Assembly (NCBI RefSeq): GCF_046600735.1
Contig: NZ_JBJMAW010000012.1
Location: 9,727 to 73,726 of the forward strand
From: Novilysobacter_A longmucuonensis
GTDB lineage: Bacteria > Pseudomonadota > Gammaproteobacteria > Xanthomonadales > Xanthomonadaceae
Length of the DNA: 64,000 nucleotides
Reading direction: 5' to 3'
Part shown: positions 32,559 through 40,533 of the stretch, in pieces
Layout of the letters: each line of letters opens with the position of its first letter
Numbering within the stretch: the first letter of the stretch is position 1
Position numbers and translations under genes: made by a program
Notes under the pieces: generated by a model
Database searches by the model: none
What the model saw: the letters and a program-made list of their open reading frames with translations, nothing else
Told to the model about the DNA's origin: nothing

Positions 32559-32689
32559 GGTGCGGCGAGGGCGATTCATTTGCGTTGGACAAAGCAACGG
32601 CAAAGGCAAAGGCACAGCAGGGCAAGGGCCGGGGCTGGCCAGGTCGAAGTCGCTGGTCGCGCCTGTCCCCCTTCGGTATCGTTCCGCCA

Positions 32690-33496
32690 ATGAATTCACC
32701 ACCCCCATACGCCGGCGCGACCACGCCCGAGAGTGCACCGGCCGCGCGGGTGCTTCGTTACCTGGTGCGGGTGCCGATGCTGCTGTGGCATCTGCTGGTG
32801 CACCTGCCCTTGACCCTGCTGCTGATCACGCCAGTGACCGCCAATCTGCGCCTGGGGTCGGAGAGCCTGGAGCATCGCGTGATCCGGGCGTGGTCGGCGG
32901 GGCTGATGCGGGTGTTCGGCTTCCGCCTGCGCCGGGTCGGCACGCCGCTGCCGGGTGCGGCGATGTTCGTCGCCAACCATGTCAGCTGGGTCGACATTTC
33001 GGTGCTGCACAGCCAGCGCATGATGGGCTTCGTGGCCAAGCACGAGATCTCCAACTGGCCGCTGGTCGGCTGGCTCGCGGTGCGCGGCGAGACCATCTTC
33101 CATCTGCGCGGCAGCACCGAATCGCTCGGCGGGGTGCTGCACGAAATGCTGGCGCGGTTGCGCGGGAGCCGCTCGGTGGGCGTTTTTCCCGAGGGCGGCG
33201 CGCGCGGTGGGGGCGAAATCGGCCCGTTCCATGCGCGTATCTTCATGGCCGCAGTCGAAGCCGGCGTGCCGGTGCAACCCATCGCCCTGCGCTACGGCGA
33301 ACGCGGCGCGGCGCAGCGGCTGGTCGCGTTCGGGCGCGGCGAAAGCTTCGTCGCCAACATCATCCGCCTGCTCGGCGAACCGGCGCGCCTGGCAGAGGTG
33401 CATTTCTTGGCGCCGATCGGCCCAGGCGAGGCCGAAGGCCGGCGCCGCATCGCCGACCTTGCGCGGCAGCGGATCGTGGACGCGATGCAGTCGTGA
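32690..33496 (+). CDS. plsC: 1-acyl-sn-glycerol-3-phosphate acyltransferase
   Basis: The product is 268 residues. Residues 27-50 form a membrane helix. The acyltransferase motifs are NHVSWVD (His97, Asp102, the HX4D pair) and GVFPEGGARG (166-172). It transfers an acyl group to lysophosphatidic acid or a related lysolipid at the inner membrane. The stop overlaps a possible GTG start of the next gene (GTGA), so the two are probably co-transcribed. Confidence 0.9.
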   Translation: MNSPPPYAGATTPESAPAARVLRYLVRVPMLLWHLLVHLPLTLLLITPVTANLRLGSESLEHRVIRAWSAGLMRVFGFRLRRVGTPLPGAAMFVANHVSWVDISVLHSQRMMGFVAKHEISNWPLVGWLAVRGETIFHLRGSTESLGGVLHEMLARLRGSRSVGVFPEGGARGGGEIGPFHARIFMAAVEAGVPVQPIALRYGERGAAQRLVAFGRGESFVANIIRLLGEPARLAEVHFLAPIGPGEAEGRRRIADLARQRIVDAMQS

Positions 33497-33600
33497 GGCC
33501 GGAAATCGGAAATAGCGAATCTGGGATCGTAGAAGCGGGCTCTGCTCCTGCTCTTGCCAATCCCAATCCCAATCCACCATTCCCGGTTCCCGGCTTCACA

Positions 33601-34629
33601 TTGACCGCCGCCGACTACCGACCGCCGCGCTGGCTGCGCAATGCGCACCTGCAATCGGCGCTCGGCTCCAGTGCGCTGCGGCGGCGCCAGGGCGAGCGCA
33701 GCCTGGCCGCGAGCGGCGCGGTCACCACCGAACACCTGATCGACGGCGGCGAGGGCGTGCGCCTGCAGGGTCTGCACAGTGCCGTGCCCGGGGTCGCGCC
33801 GCAGGGACTGGTGTTGCTGCTGCACGGCTGGGAGGGCAGCGTCGATTCGAGCTACATGCGGCTGACCGCGGCCCAGCTGCTGGCCTGCGGGTTCGAGGTG
33901 TTCCGGCTCAACTTCCGCGACCACGGCAACACCCACCACCTCAACGAAGGGTTGTTTCACTCCAACCGGATCGACGAGGTGGTGCACGCCGCGCGCGAGG
34001 TCGCCCGACGCTTCCCGCTGCGGCCGCTGTCGGTCGCGGGATATTCGCTGGGCGGCAACTTCGCGCTGCGGCTGGCACTGCATGCACCGCGCGCGGGGCT
34101 GGCGCTGACCCACGTCGCCGCAGTGTGCCCGGTGCTCGACCCGGCGCTGACCATGGACGCAATGGAGCGTGGCTTCCCGCCGTACCTGTGGCACTTCGAG
34201 CGCAAGTGGCGCGAGTCGCTCGCCCGCAAGCGCAAGCTGTTCCCGCAGCAGTTGGGTGTCGACGACCGCACGCTCGGCCTGCGCATGCGTGCGCTGACCC
34301 AGTGGATGGTCGAGCGCCACACCGACTTCGGCACGCTCGAGCGCTATTTCGACGGCTATTCGATCGCCGGCGCGCGGCTGGCCGCGCTGGAGGTGCCGGT
34401 CAGCATCCTGATGGCGGCCGACGATCCGGTGATCCCGGTCGAGGGCTTCCATGCGCTGCCGCTGCCGGACACCGCCACGCTGGAGATCGCACGCTGGGGC
34501 GGCCATTGCGGCTTTCTCGAGAATGCGCGGCTGGACGGTTTCGCCGAGCGCTGGATCGCCTTGCGCATGGCCGCCGCGGCGGCCGCGCCGGTGCCTGCGG
34601 CTACAATGGCGGCTTCGTCTCACGCCTGA
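33601..34629 (+). CDS. YheT-like alpha/beta hydrolase (COG0429)
   Basis: The product is 342 residues from TTG 33601, matching the family length of about 340 and beginning directly with the conserved TAADYRPPRWLRNAHLQSAL. A GTG at 33493 that overlaps the plsC stop would add 36 residues, but those derive from intergenic-type CCCAATCCCAATCC DNA. The catalytic triad is recognisable: GYSLGGN (Ser149), AADDPVIP (Asp) and GGHCGFLENA (His), with the oxyanion segment LLLHGWEGS. The physiological substrate of this family is not known. Confidence 0.88.
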   Translation: MTAADYRPPRWLRNAHLQSALGSSALRRRQGERSLAASGAVTTEHLIDGGEGVRLQGLHSAVPGVAPQGLVLLLHGWEGSVDSSYMRLTAAQLLACGFEVFRLNFRDHGNTHHLNEGLFHSNRIDEVVHAAREVARRFPLRPLSVAGYSLGGNFALRLALHAPRAGLALTHVAAVCPVLDPALTMDAMERGFPPYLWHFERKWRESLARKRKLFPQQLGVDDRTLGLRMRALTQWMVERHTDFGTLERYFDGYSIAGARLAALEVPVSILMAADDPVIPVEGFHALPLPDTATLEIARWGGHCGFLENARLDGFAERWIALRMAAAAAAPVPAATMAASSHA

Positions 34630-34636
34630 GTTGTCC

Positions 34637-36730
34637 ATGTCCGAGCCGGTGTACCAGTCCATCATCGACGCCCTCCGCCGCAACGCCGCGGCCGAGGCCC
34701 TGCCGGCCGCGCGCGAGGCAGTGGCGCAACAGCCCGATGACCCGATGGCGCACCGCCTGCTCGCCGCCGCGCTGCGGCTGGAGGGCGACCGCGACGGCGC
34801 GATCGCCGCCATTGACCAGGCGATCGGGCTGGCGCCCGACGACGCCAACCTGCACCTGGAGCGCGCCGGCCTGCTGCTGGCCGAACGCCAACTCGACGAG
34901 GCCCAGGCCGCGCTCGCGCGCAGCGTCGGACTCGACCCCAACCAGTTCCGCGCCTACATCGCGCAGGCCCAGCTTGCACTCGACCGCGGCGACCTCGACG
35001 AGGCCGAGCGCCTGGCCCGCACCGCCGCGCGCATCGCGCCCGAGCATCCGCACCTGGCCGCAATCGAAGGCACGCTGGCGCTACGCCGCGGCGATGCCGA
35101 CCGCGCGCTGGCGGTGCTGTCCGGCGCGATCGAGCGCTGGCCGGAAGAGCCGCAGCTGCGGCACGCACTGGGCGTCGCCTACCTCGCCAAGGGCCACTTC
35201 GCGTTCGCCGAACAGGTCTTCCGCCAGTTGCTCGACAAGAGCCCCGACAACGCCCCGCTGCGCGCGCTGGTCGCCGACGTGGTCGCCCGCCAGGGCCGCC
35301 CCAGCGATGCCGCCGACCTCCTCGCACCGCTGCTCGAGGACCCGCGCGCACCGGCCGCGACGCGGCGCCTGATCGGCGAGATCGAACTGCGCGCCGGCCG
35401 CAACGAGCGCGCACTGGAACTGCTGCGCGAAGCGATGGCCGCGCAGCCGCAGGACCGCCGCGCGATCGCCGGCGCGGTCGAGGCCTGGCGCCGGCTCGAC
35501 CGTGCCGACGATGCACGCGCGACGCTGGACGCCACGCTGGCAACCCATCCGCAGGTGGTCGACCTGTGGCGCGCGCGACTGGCGTTCGAGGGGTTCGCCG
35601 ACGACGCCGCGCGTGCGGTGGTGCAGCGCTGGCTGGTGGCCATGCCCGACGCGGTGCCGGCGCTTGAATCCATGTCCACGATCGAGGAACAGGCCGGCAA
35701 CCACGAGGCGGCCGAGGCGCTGGCACGGCGCATCGTCGAGCTCGAGCCCGGCCATTTGCGCGCCGAGTTGCGCCTGATCGACGGGCTGGTCCAGCGCGGC
35801 GACAACGATGCGGCGCTGGCGCGGGTCGATGACCTGCTCGGCACCGCGGCCACTGACGACGCGCAGCGCAACCTGCGTCATCTGCGTGCGCGCACGCTCG
35901 ATGTTATCGGCCGCCCTGCCGAAGCGGTGACCGGCTGGGCCGCGCTGCACGCCGAGGTGGTCGAGCGGCAACTGCCGCTGCCGCAGCCGCAGCCGGCCCC
36001 GGATACCTGGCCGCCGCTGGCGCCGATGCCCGAGCCGGCACGTGGCGTGCTGCTGTTGTGGGGCGCGCCGGGTTCGCTGGTGGAGCGCATCGCGGCGACC
36101 CTGCATGCCAGCCGCGCGCCGCTGTGCGTCGACCGCTACGGGCCGAACCCGCCGCACGATTTTTTCCAGCGTTACGACGCCGCGCCGCAGCTGCGCGACG
36201 GCAGCCTCGATCCGCAGTCGGCGGTCGAGCAATGGCGCGCCGCGCTGCCGGCGCGCCGCCCGCAGGTCAAGGCCGAGGCGCCGGTGTTCGACTGGTTGCT
36301 GTGGTGGGACAACGCGCTGCTGCTGGCGCTGCGCCCGCAGCTGCCCGAGGCGCTGCTGATGATCGCGCTGCGCGATCCCCGCGACATGCTGCTGGACTGG
36401 CTGGCGTTCGGGGCGCCGGCGCCGTTCGCGCTGGCTTCGCCGGAGGCCGGTGCGCGGTGGCTGGCGGCGGTGCTGGAGCAGGTCGCCGAGTTGCACGAGC
36501 AGGACCTGCTCCCGCACCGGCTGATCCGGCTGGACGACATCGCCAACGATCCGAACGCACTCGGCCAGGCAGTCGCCAATGCGCTGGGAGCGCGTACCGC
36601 GCCGACACCGGCGCAGGCACTGCCGCCGCGCTTCGCGCCGGGCCACTGGCGCGACTATGCCGAGCCGCTGGCCGACGCGTTCGCCACCCTCGCCCCGGTC
36701 GCGCAGCGACTCGGCTATCCGGAAAACTAG
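34637..36730 (+). CDS. TPR protein with degenerate sulfotransferase-like C-terminus
   Basis: The product is 697 residues. Residues 1-440 are about a dozen tetratricopeptide repeats (for example AHRLLAAALRLEGDRDGAIA). Residues 465-697 look like the sulfotransferase fold: a first strand GVLLLWGAPGSLVERIAATL where the 5'-PSB loop would be, and MIALRDPRDMLLDWLAFG, the 3'-phosphate-binding region of PAPS-dependent enzymes, then LIRLDDIANDP. The usual R-x-G-T/S-T loop is altered to GAPGSLV, so catalysis is doubtful. TPR-sulfotransferase fusions are common in this bacterial group. A TACAAT -10 candidate lies about 30 bp upstream inside the previous gene. Confidence 0.85.
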   Translation: MSEPVYQSIIDALRRNAAAEALPAAREAVAQQPDDPMAHRLLAAALRLEGDRDGAIAAIDQAIGLAPDDANLHLERAGLLLAERQLDEAQAALARSVGLDPNQFRAYIAQAQLALDRGDLDEAERLARTAARIAPEHPHLAAIEGTLALRRGDADRALAVLSGAIERWPEEPQLRHALGVAYLAKGHFAFAEQVFRQLLDKSPDNAPLRALVADVVARQGRPSDAADLLAPLLEDPRAPAATRRLIGEIELRAGRNERALELLREAMAAQPQDRRAIAGAVEAWRRLDRADDARATLDATLATHPQVVDLWRARLAFEGFADDAARAVVQRWLVAMPDAVPALESMSTIEEQAGNHEAAEALARRIVELEPGHLRAELRLIDGLVQRGDNDAALARVDDLLGTAATDDAQRNLRHLRARTLDVIGRPAEAVTGWAALHAEVVERQLPLPQPQPAPDTWPPLAPMPEPARGVLLLWGAPGSLVERIAATLHASRAPLCVDRYGPNPPHDFFQRYDAAPQLRDGSLDPQSAVEQWRAALPARRPQVKAEAPVFDWLLWWDNALLLALRPQLPEALLMIALRDPRDMLLDWLAFGAPAPFALASPEAGARWLAAVLEQVAELHEQDLLPHRLIRLDDIANDPNALGQAVANALGARTAPTPAQALPPRFAPGHWRDYAEPLADAFATLAPVAQRLGYPEN

Positions 36731-36748
36731 TCCGCGCAATACGCTCTT

Positions 36749-36894
36749 GTAGGAGCGGCCCATGGCCGCGAGCTTTTCGCCAAGCCTGCGGAAGACTCCC
36801 GGTTTCTTGGCGTGCGGGAAAGGCCGGGCGACTGGGAAATCCTTGACGCGGCGCGGCGGGAAGGTAGAGCTCGCGGCCATGGGCCGCTCCTACA
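36749..36894. repeat. Paired inverted GTAGGAGCGGCCCATGGCCG repeat
   Basis: Forward copy 36749-36771 and inverted copy 36868-36894 with a spacer of about 96 bp lie between the TPR gene and the PEBP gene; no coding sequence is seen in the 266-bp gap. Confidence 0.9.
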
Positions 36895-36996
36895 ACACCA
36901 ATGCGGCCGGGGTGGATGCGGCCGGCGAGCGGCAGGTGGCCCGCTCCCGCACAAGCGTTCTGGCAGACTGGGCCCGTCCCCATGCGGAGCCCACCG

Positions 36997-37617
36997 ATGC
37001 GCATCCACAGCGACAGTTTCCAGCACCGCCAGCGGTTGCCGCGCGAATTCGCCGCCGGTCAGCGCGATGGCGATGACGTCGGCTTCGGCGCTAACCGCAA
37101 CCCGCACCTGGCCTGGGATGCGGTGCCCGAAGGCACCCGCTCGTTCGCGCTGCTGTGCATCGACCCGGACGTGCCGACCGTGGCCGAGATGGTCGGCAAG
37201 GCCGGCGTGGAGATCCCGGTGGAGCAGCCGCGCACCGAGTTCATCCACTGGGCGATGATCGATATCCGCGCCGACGTGCGCGAGATCGCCGCCGGCAGTT
37301 GCAGCGACGGCGTGGTGCCGCACGGCAAGCGCCATCCGTCCGGGCCACCCGGCGCGCGCCAGGGCCTCAACAGCTACACCGGCTGGTTTGCCGGTGACGC
37401 CGAGCTGGCCGGCGACTGGTTCGGCTACGACGGCCCGTTCCCGCCGCCCAACGACCTGCGCGAGCACCGTTATTTCTTCCGCCTGTTCGCGCTGGACCTC
37501 GCCACGCTCGAGCTGCCCGACAGGTTCACCGCCGCCGACGTACTGCGCGCGATGCACGGGCACGTATTGGCCGAAGCGCTGACCTACGCGACCTATTCGC
37601 TGCATCCGGACGTGTAG
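36997..37617 (+). CDS. YbhB/YbcL-type phosphatidylethanolamine-binding (PEBP) protein
   Basis: The product is 206 residues. Start at ATG 36997 with GGAG 8 bases upstream. The PEBP core is visible: NPHLAWDAVPEGTRSFALLC, the ligand-binding D-P-D (CIDPDVPT), FIHWAMIDI, and GYDGPFPPPNDLREHRYFF with the HRYFF strand. No signal peptide, so cytoplasmic. Bacterial PEBP proteins are related to Raf kinase inhibitor, but their role is unknown. Confidence 0.9.
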   Translation: MRIHSDSFQHRQRLPREFAAGQRDGDDVGFGANRNPHLAWDAVPEGTRSFALLCIDPDVPTVAEMVGKAGVEIPVEQPRTEFIHWAMIDIRADVREIAAGSCSDGVVPHGKRHPSGPPGARQGLNSYTGWFAGDAELAGDWFGYDGPFPPPNDLREHRYFFRLFALDLATLELPDRFTAADVLRAMHGHVLAEALTYATYSLHPDV

Positions 37618-37715
37618 CCCCTCCCCCTAGCGGGGCAAGGTTCCGCAGGGCGGATGAGGGCGCGCACGCGATCGCAGCACCCGAGGCAAGCGCGTTCCGC
37701 ACGCCCTCACCCCGT

Positions 37716-37739
37716 CCCTCTCCCGTTAACGGGAGAGGG
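37716..37739. terminator. Hairpin between convergent genes
   Basis: CCCTCTCCCG-TTAA-CGGGAGAGGG forms a perfect 10-bp stem with a 4-base loop in the convergent gap between the PEBP gene and uppP. No clear T-run follows, so it may be a bidirectional terminator-like hairpin or a dispersed repeat; similar CCCTCACCCC(G) DNA is also found inside mrfB. Confidence 0.5.
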
Positions 37740-37761
37740 GGCCAATCACGCCCGCCGCCGC

Positions 37762-38556
37762 TCAACCGCCGGCCGGCAGCCACAGCAGCAAGCCCACGCC
37801 GAGCACGATCCGGTAGATCGCGAACGGGGTGTAGCGATGGCGCTTGATGTAGCCCAGCAGCCAGCGCACCGCGATGAAGCCGGTCGCGGTCGCGGCGGCG
37901 AACGCCAGCGCCATCTCGCCCCAGGCCTCCTGGCTGGCGCCTGCGTCGAGGAAGTGCTCCAGCAGCGCATAGCCGCTGGCGGCGAACATCGTCGGGATGC
38001 CGACCAGGAACACGAACTCGGTCGCCGCCGAGCGCTTGCCGGTGCCGGCCAGCATCGCCATGAAGATTGCCGCGGCCGAGCGCGAAGTGCCGGGGAACAC
38101 GCCCGCCACGACCTGTGCCAAACCCACCAGGACCGCGACCTTCCAGGTGATCAGTGCCGATTCGGGCCGGCGCGCGGCCAAGCGTTCGGCCACCAGCATC
38201 CAGATGCCGCCAAGGATCAGCGCGATTGCGATCGGCGAGACGGTGTCCGGCAGCTGCCAGCCGGCCAGCCGCACCGGCAGCCCGACCGCGGCGGTGACCG
38301 CGAACGCCGCGGCGATCTTCAGTGCGTAGTCGCGGTGCTCGCGCTCGCGCAGGCCGGTGGCCAGCGCCCAGATGCGCTGCCGGAACACCAGCGTGATCGC
38401 CAGGATCGCGCCGGCCTGGATGATGATGTTGAACAGGTCCGAGCGGCTGCCGAGCCAGTGCTGGGCGATCAGCAGGTGGCCGGTGCTGGAGATCGGCAGG
38501 AATTCGGTCAGGCCTTCGATGATGCCGAGCAGGAGGGCGGCGAGCAGGTCGGTCAT
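37762..38556 (-). CDS. uppP: Undecaprenyl-diphosphate phosphatase UppP (BacA)
   Basis: The product is 264 residues with about eight membrane helices. Both signature motifs are intact: LLGIIEGLTEFLPISSTGHL (acidic pair and PISSTGH) and GVFPGTSRSAAAI (PGxSRS). It recycles undecaprenyl pyrophosphate to the monophosphate lipid carrier on the periplasmic face, supporting peptidoglycan and O-antigen synthesis and giving bacitracin tolerance. It is divergent from glnA across a repeat-rich gap. Confidence 0.96.
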   Translation of the reverse strand: MTDLLAALLLGIIEGLTEFLPISSTGHLLIAQHWLGSRSDLFNIIIQAGAILAITLVFRQRIWALATGLREREHRDYALKIAAAFAVTAAVGLPVRLAGWQLPDTVSPIAIALILGGIWMLVAERLAARRPESALITWKVAVLVGLAQVVAGVFPGTSRSAAAIFMAMLAGTGKRSAATEFVFLVGIPTMFAASGYALLEHFLDAGASQEAWGEMALAFAAATATGFIAVRWLLGYIKRHRYTPFAIYRIVLGVGLLLWLPAGG

Positions 38557-38610
38557 TCAGGAGCCGGGGATTGAGAATTGAGGGGTTGGGAACGCGGACT
38601 CGGGCGTGAT

Positions 38611-38671
38611 CGGGACTCGGGACTCGGGACTCGGGACTCGGGACTCGGGACTCGGGACTCGGGACTCGGGA
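38611..38671. repeat. GGGACTC heptamer array upstream of glnA
   Basis: Between eight and nine perfect heptamers, same unit and orientation as at 30537-30643. Together with the inverted array at 38858-38909 it brackets the NtrC site and sigma-54 promoter of glnA. Confidence 0.97.
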
Positions 38672-38701
38672 ACAGCGTGGCAGCATAGCGGAACCCATGC
38701 C

Positions 38702-38716
38702 GCACCGATTTGGTGC
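38702..38716 (+). promoter_or_regulatory. NtrC-type enhancer palindrome
   Basis: GCACC-GATTT-GGTGC is a perfect inverted repeat matching the NtrC binding pattern GCACC-N5-GGTGC. It lies about 95 bp upstream of the -24 element, a usual enhancer distance. NtrB and NtrC are encoded at 50480-52970. A perfect CTGTCGACAG palindrome follows at 38720. Confidence 0.8.
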
Positions 38717-38808
38717 GAGCTGTCGACAGGCCGCTCCGGATCAGTGCAGTCGCAGCCGTCCGCGACCCCGCCCACTCATGATTTCAATGGCCTACAGCTT
38801 CCGAATCA

Positions 38809-38824
38809 TTGGCACGGTCGTTGC
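38809..38824 (+). promoter_or_regulatory. Sigma-54 promoter of glnA
   Basis: TTGGCACGGTCGTTGC matches the sigma-54 consensus TTGGCACG-N4-TTGC exactly, with GG at 38811-38812 and GC at 38823-38824. Transcription would begin near 38836, giving a leader of about 100 bases that includes the CGAGTCC heptamer array. Confidence 0.9.
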
Positions 38825-38857
38825 GTGACAGTACCCAGTGCCCCGGCTCCTGCTTTT

Positions 38858-38909
38858 CGAGTCCCGAGTCCCGAGTCCCGACGAGTCCCGAGCCGTACCC
38901 CGAGTCCCA
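38858..38909. repeat. CGAGTCC heptamer array in the glnA leader
   Basis: About five to six imperfect copies of CGAGTCC (the reverse complement of GGACTCG) lie between the sigma-54 promoter and the glnA ribosome site. Opposite orientation to 38611-38671 means the two arrays can pair in single-stranded DNA; in RNA only this array would be present. Confidence 0.9.
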
Positions 38910-38938
38910 TCTTCCATCCAGCCCCCGGAGATCCACCA

Positions 38939-40348
38939 ATGTCCCTTGAACACGTCGAGAAGCTCATAAAGGACCACAAGGTCGAATTCGTCGACCTGCG
39001 CTTCGCCGACATGCGCGGCGTGCAGCACCACATCAGCTTTCCCAAGTCGATCGTCGAGCCGGGTCTGTTCGAGGACGGCAAGATGTTCGACGGCTCCTCG
39101 ATCAGCGGCTGGAAGGGCATCCACCAGTCCGACATGGTGCTGCTGCCGGACGCCTCGACCGCGTTCCTGGACCCGTTCACCGCCGACCCGACGCTGGTGC
39201 TGACCTGCGACATCCTCGATCCGGCCACCATGCAGGCCTATTCGCGCGATCCGCGCGGCATCGCCAAGCGCGCCGAGGCCTACCTCAAGTCCAGCGGCAT
39301 CGCCGAGCAGGCGTTCTTCGGGCCGGAACCGGAGTTCTTCATCTTCGATTCGGTGCGCTACGCCAACGACATGGGCCACACCTTCTTCCATGTCGACTCC
39401 GAGGAGGCGGCCTGGAACTCCGGACGCGACTACGAAGGCGGCAATACCGGCTACCGGCCCGGGGTGAAGGGCGGGTATTTCCCGGTCGCACCGCTGGACA
39501 CGCTGCACGACATCCGCGCCGAGATGTGCAAGACCCTCGAATCGGTCGGCATCGAGGTCGAGGTGCACCACCACGAGGTGGCCAACGCCGGCCAGTGCGA
39601 GATCGGCACCAAGTTCAACTCGCTGGTGAAGAAGGCCGACGAGTTGCTGACGATGAAGTACATCGTCAAGAACGTCGCCCACCGCAACGGCAAGACCGCC
39701 ACCTTCATGCCCAAGCCCATCGTCGGCGACAACGGCAGCGGCATGCACGTGCACCAGAGCCTGGCCAAGGGCGGCAACAACCTGTTCTCCGGCGACGGCT
39801 ACGGCGGCCTGAGCCAGATGGCGCTGTGGTACATCGGCGGCATCTTCAAGCACGCCCGCGCGATCAACGCGTTCGCCAATTCCACCACCAACTCGTACAA
39901 GCGCCTGGTGCCGGGCTTCGAGGCGCCGGTAATGCTGGCGTATTCGGCCAGCAACCGCTCGGCGAGCTGCCGCATCCCGTACGTCGCCAACCCCAAGGCG
40001 CGCCGCATCGAGATGCGCTTCCCCGACCCGATGAACTCCGGCTACCTGATCTTCGCCGCGCTGATGATGGCCGGCCTGGACGGCATCAAGCACCAGATCG
40101 ACCCGGGCGAGCCCAGCGACAAGGACCTCTACGACCTGCCGCCCGAAGAGGCCAAGGACATCCCGACCGTCTGCCACAGCCTCGACCAGGCGCTTGACTG
40201 CCTCGACAAGGACCGCGACTTCCTCAAGGCCGGCGGGGTGTTCACCGACGACTTCATCGACGCCTACATCGGTCTGAAGATGAAGGAGGTCACCGCATTC
40301 CGCGGCGCGACCCACCCGCTCGAGTACCAGATGTACTACGCGATCTAG
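38939..40348 (+). CDS. glnA: Type I glutamine synthetase
   Basis: The product is 469 residues, the normal length of dodecameric GSI-beta enzymes. ATG 38939 follows GGAG by 8 bases. Recognisable blocks are VEFVDLRFADMRGVQHHIS, FDGSSISGWKGIHQSDM, the metal and glutamate site GPEPEFFIFDSVRY, NGSGMHVHQSLAKGG, and the adenylylation loop near NLYDLPPEE-like KDLYDLPPEEAKDIP with Tyr. It condenses ammonia and glutamate using ATP. Expression should be switched on under nitrogen limitation through the sigma-54 promoter and NtrC site upstream. It is monocistronic. Confidence 0.98.
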   Translation: MSLEHVEKLIKDHKVEFVDLRFADMRGVQHHISFPKSIVEPGLFEDGKMFDGSSISGWKGIHQSDMVLLPDASTAFLDPFTADPTLVLTCDILDPATMQAYSRDPRGIAKRAEAYLKSSGIAEQAFFGPEPEFFIFDSVRYANDMGHTFFHVDSEEAAWNSGRDYEGGNTGYRPGVKGGYFPVAPLDTLHDIRAEMCKTLESVGIEVEVHHHEVANAGQCEIGTKFNSLVKKADELLTMKYIVKNVAHRNGKTATFMPKPIVGDNGSGMHVHQSLAKGGNNLFSGDGYGGLSQMALWYIGGIFKHARAINAFANSTTNSYKRLVPGFEAPVMLAYSASNRSASCRIPYVANPKARRIEMRFPDPMNSGYLIFAALMMAGLDGIKHQIDPGEPSDKDLYDLPPEEAKDIPTVCHSLDQALDCLDKDRDFLKAGGVFTDDFIDAYIGLKMKEVTAFRGATHPLEYQMYYAI

Positions 40349-40355
40349 ACGCGGG

Positions 40356-40373
40356 CGCCGGTAACCGCCGGCG
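40356..40373 (+). terminator. Possible terminator after glnA
   Basis: CGCCGG-TAACCG-CCGGCG forms a 6-bp GC stem starting 8 bases after the glnA stop codon and is followed by TCCTCATC rather than a strong T-run. Weak support; position is the main argument. Confidence 0.35.
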
Positions 40374-40404
40374 TCCTCATCGCAACGCGGGCCGCGCAGC
40401 TTCT

Positions 40405-40478
40405 GTAGGAGCGGCTTCAGCCGCGATCGGCTGCGACGTGGGCATCCGATTGTGGTTGGCGGCTGAAGCCGCTCCTAC
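40405..40478. repeat. Paired inverted GTAGGAGCGGCTTCAGCCGCGA element
   Basis: Forward copy 40405-40426 and slightly diverged inverted copy 40457-40478 (TTGGCGGCTGAAGCCGCTCC) with a 30-bp spacer, between glnA and the sigma factor gene. Confidence 0.9.
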
Positions 40479-40533
40479 AGGGCGGGGTCGCCTCTGCTTA
40501 AACCCCGTGCCGCCGTGGCGCATCCGAGTGACT

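Noticed and set aside
32055..32724. Several 60-160 codon frames in both strands of the large inverted repeat
   Set aside because: They translate the palindrome and microsatellites (for example RPFLWLRSL-type strings) and have no separate family evidence.
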